Shown piece after piece: positions 60,990 through 64,000 of a stretch of 64,000 nt of DNA; within the stretch, counting starts at the first letter, position 1, and every line of letters begins with the position of its first letter. Source of the DNA: Lepeophtheirus salmonis (taxonomy: Eukaryota > Arthropoda > Copepoda > Siphonostomatoida > Caligidae); NCBI RefSeq assembly GCF_016086655.4, contig NC_052132.2:6512805-6576804 (forward strand). Reading direction: 5' to 3'. The translations under genes were made by a program, and so were the position numbers. The notes under the pieces were generated by a model. That model made no database searches. It was not told where the DNA came from and saw only the letters and a program-made list of their open reading frames with translations.

Positions 60990-61105
60990 TTATGGATTCC
61001 TTCTTAGAATAGTGGCTATTTGAAAAAAATATTACATATATTATGGATTCTTTCTTAGAATAGTTGCTATTTGAAAAAATTTTTACATATATTATGTCCT
61101 TCTTT
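60990..61105. repeat. 57-bp tandem duplication
   Basis: 'ttatggattccttcttagaa' recurs 48-50 bp later as 'ttatggattctttcttagaa', each followed by 'tag(t/g)gctatttgaaaaaa' and 'ttacatata'. A third, partial unit ('ttatgtccttctttaaaat') follows. Confidence 0.8.
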
Positions 61106-61769
61106 AAAATTTTTTTTTTTTTTTCGCAACTAAGATTAAATATATTCTTTAAATTAAGAAGTTTAATGGGTTGGAACAGGTTAGGTTATTGATGAAGTTG
61201 CATGATAATTATGTACCTATAGGTTTTTTTAGATATAAAAATAAGTTTTGTATCAACAACACGGCTGAATAGGATGCGAAATAAAGCTTGTTGTTGAAAT
61301 GTACTCCTGCAGGATAATTCCCATGGATATGAATAAGGATTTGCCATCAACAGAACGTTAGTGTACCAGATTATAGGCCAAAAACCTCAACACGAAAGAA
61401 AGAACAATGTTCGTACAATGGCTCTCGTGAAGATTATCAAAAATAGTATTGTACAAAATCCTCCCGTACCATCAGAAGGATGGCTAGGAAAATTAATTTG
61501 TTAAAAAAGAATCTTTATTCCAGCTGAACTATAATAAACTTTGACCTCATTCAGTGCATCACAGACAACTTTACCCTGAAATTTAGGAGGTTGGATGACT
61601 AAAAAAAAGGATAATTCGTTTGCTTTCATATTTAATCAAGTATTGTTTTGCTAATTTGAAATTTTCATGACTATTTGAATGGAAATAATTCCAGGTGTAA
61701 TTAAGAAAAGGAGCTATCATTTGTGCGATCTGATTTTTAATCATTCAAGGATTCTAAATTGGTACAGTT

Positions 61770-62090
61770 GGTATATATCGAGTAATTGGAACCAACTCTT
61801 GGGGGGGTTTATGAAAGCTTGAAAGGGTTACAATTGACAAAGATTAACTCTGAGGATATATTGTGGAGTTAAATGTATAAGTCCTTGTTTAATTTGGAGT
61901 AGAATTGAAGATCAATGTCGCTGTTATTCCTTCCTATATCATTTTGAATACGGCGTGGGGTTTGTGTGTATTTCCCTTATATCATGGCTGCTCGTTACTT
62001 ATCTAAAAGAAAAGTCCAGGAAGCTAAACTGTTCTTCTTCCAAAGATTTTCAATTTATCAGTGTGGTTTCTTTTTTTTAAAATTACCGTC
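61770..62090. repeat. Dispersed repeat family A, forward copy
   Basis: It shares 'aagtccttgtttaatttgga', 'gtagaattgaagatcaatgt' and 'gtggtttcttttttttaaa' in the family order. Confidence 0.6.
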
Positions 62091-62259
62091 AGATCATATT
62101 ATTTGAGTCTATGTATACAAGTGAATCTTATAATGTAGGTTCGATACTTGGAAATAGGAAATACAGATTCAGAATTAACCCAAAAATCTCAAGGGGTAAA
62201 GTAAATTGTTAAAACAAACAATTCAGTCCAAAAACAACTTTGATGAATACCAAAAAAAA

Positions 62260-62600
62260 AAAAAATCGTATGTCAACAGTCCTTGACGATCAAATGAGGT
62301 ATGCCACTGTTGCCTACTTCAATGGTCTCATTACCATCATAAAAACGAGCTGAAGAACAATAGCCAAGTGGTGGGTAAAACAGGAAAAGGACAATGGATT
62401 TCCTAGCCTAAATCTCCATGGCCTTGAAGAACTCGCCCTGAACCAGCATCGAACTTCCATCGAGAGGGAGGCCCATGTATACTCTAAAACCTGCTGTGGG
62501 GGAGAGGTTGTCTGACATATCGGATAAACGCTTGAAAATGCCCTTAAGGCCTAAAATCGAGACCATGTTGGAGGCCAAGGGCCCAAGTAAAATAAATATA
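62260..62600 (+). pseudogene. Internally deleted Tc1/mariner relic
   Basis: The frame near 62275-62350 reads VLDDQMRYATVAYFNGLITI, like the start of a Tc1-type helix-turn-helix. Near 62540-62590 LRPKIETMLEAKGP resembles the C-terminal (F)RxRIExMLEAxGGH tail. Everything between is short and stop-ridden. Confidence 0.5.
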
Positions 62601-62639
62601 TTAAGTCTTATTAATTGTACTTTTTGATAATCTTTATAA

Positions 62640-63050
62640 AGTTGAGCTTAAGAAAATTCGTTCACGATTCGCAGAAATAGCCACACACTTAAGAAGAATA
62701 TTTTAATCCAATAAAAGTATTGTATTCAAATTTATAGAATGAATTAAGAGACTTCATAATTTCAACCATAGTTTAGAAACTTTATTTAATACTTTTATTG
62801 GCCCAAATATGGCCTTTTTCAATTCAAATCCTTTCTCAAATCTATCCATTTCTCATTCTTTTATAGTTAGAATCAATTTTGTCTATTTTATCTGCAATTT
62901 ATAACACACCCAGAGGACTAATAATAATATTTTATTTATATAAATTGAGGATATGAAGTCAAAGAAAAACTATGTAATCCACACTCAATTTTGATAAAAA
63001 TCCTTTTAAGCTTTCTTTTGTATTGACGTTATTTTTTTTCCTTTTTTCCC
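62640..63050. repeat. Family D repeat, single unit
   Basis: 'atagtttagaaactttattt', 'atatggcc' and 'ctatgtaatccacactcaat' with 'ttcttttgtattgacg' match phrases in the 39.5-40.8 kb array. Confidence 0.6.
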
Positions 63051-63088
63051 ACTTGAGTCATAGATCCTTTTCCTCTAATAAACTATAT

Positions 63089-63632
63089 CAGGGGTGTCGC
63101 AGGGGAGGGGTTGTAAACCCCCCAAATTAAGAATTTTTGGATTCATAATAGAAAATTTACTATTAAAAATTTAACTGTTTGTGAATAGCTAAGCTATGAA
63201 CCTTTGAAATTTTTGTCCAACAAATGTAATATTTCAAATTAAATTTTATAAATTTTTCCCAAAAATTTTTGCAATTTGTAAACAGCTCTAGATTTTGAGA
63301 AGTTCTTTGAGAATAGTTACGGATTTTTAAAATTTTCCACAAAAAAATTTAATAATTGAAGCTTTTTTCAGAAATTTTTATTTTTTTGTGAATAACTCTG
63401 GATTTTTGAAGTTTATTTAAAAAAAATTAATAATATGAACTTTTTTTCAGTTTTGGTAATCAGAAAAGTTTATTTTTATACAATAATATAAATTTTTTTT
63501 AGAAAAATTAATAATATGAATTTTTTTTGAGAAAAATTTATTTTTTTTTCAAAAAAATTCCAAAAATCAGCCCCCACCTCAAAAAAAAAGAAAAAGAAAA
63601 TATATACATATATTATCCTACGGACACCCCTG
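63089..63632. mobile_element. Family C element with CAGGGGTGTC termini
   Basis: It begins CAGGGGTGTCGCAGGGGAGG and ends ACGGACACCCCTG, inverted repeats of hAT type. Inside are divergent ~65-bp A/T-rich units carrying 'gtgaatagct' or 'gaataactctggatttttga'. This is the only copy with both ends evident; it defines family C as a non-autonomous transposon. The flanking 8-mers do not match. Confidence 0.65.
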
Positions 63633-63905
63633 TATTTACACTTTACACTTTGTATTTTGCATTTTTTGTTGGTAATTCTTGAAAAATAAACTCAGTCAAC
63701 AATATATCGGGTAAGTATTGAGTCTTTTAATAAAATTTTTTGTTAAGAAAATGGTTCAGATACAAATTCGTAATAAGAAAAATGAGAAGAAGATCAATCT
63801 TTGATGAAATTTCTATATTTACAAATACGAAACATGGCGTACCTTTTCGAAAAGGCAATACAACCAGTTTTGGTAATCAGAAAAGTTAATTTTTATTCAA
63901 TAATG
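63448..63905 (+). repeat. Split 40-bp direct repeat
   Basis: 'cagttttggtaatcagaaaa' at 63448 recurs at 63865, each followed by 'gtt(t/a)atttttat(a/t)caataat'. One copy is inside the family C element and one outside. Confidence 0.8.
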
Positions 63906-64000
63906 ATAGATCACATTTAAAGTTATCTGAGATAAATATCTTATCAGATAGGTAATGTCTACTATTCTCTATACACTGAATAGTCCGAACTTCATTACTT

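Overview
The window is AT-rich eukaryotic genomic DNA with GT-AG introns, long intergenic spacers and very many decayed transposable elements. The three recognisable host genes are animal genes: an extracellular sulfatase, a mitochondrial microprotein of the STMP1 type, and an integrin beta subunit. The abundance and style of the Tc1/mariner and hAT relics suggest an arthropod, most likely a parasitic copepod such as a sea louse. That assignment is inference; the sequence alone proves only a metazoan.

Layout. 1-3242: repeats and a dead Tc1/mariner copy upstream of, or in an intron of, the first gene. 3243-9292 (+): nine 3' exons of a Sulf-type heparan sulfate 6-O-endosulfatase; the 5' exons with the catalytic cysteine lie outside. 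9293-16751: spacer with a 1.26 kb foldback element. 16752-16904 (-): a 50-residue STMP1-like protein. 19720-23825: a decayed hAT transposon holding a compact LTR element and probably a second hAT. 24-47 kb: mostly relics, namely several Tc1/mariner copies (two with clear terminal repeats and TA duplications), a LINE remnant, a second copy of the compact LTR element, a zinc-finger/hAT-like pseudogene, a tandem array with a period near 427 bp, and dispersed non-coding repeats called here families A-D. 48135-50633 (+): a three-exon integrin beta gene with one apparent single-base frameshift in an A8 run. 50.6-64 kb: repeats, hAT ends and a mariner relic.

The two larger host genes both act at the cell surface or extracellular matrix (heparan sulfate editing and adhesion receptor), but nothing shows they are co-regulated. 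The most interesting items are the compact LTR family with a conserved unrecognised peptide, the integrin with a missing ADMIDAS metal site and an altered first NPxY motif, the microprotein gene, the foldback element, and a mariner derivative that keeps only its DNA-binding part. No prokaryotic operon, CRISPR array or viral genome was seen.
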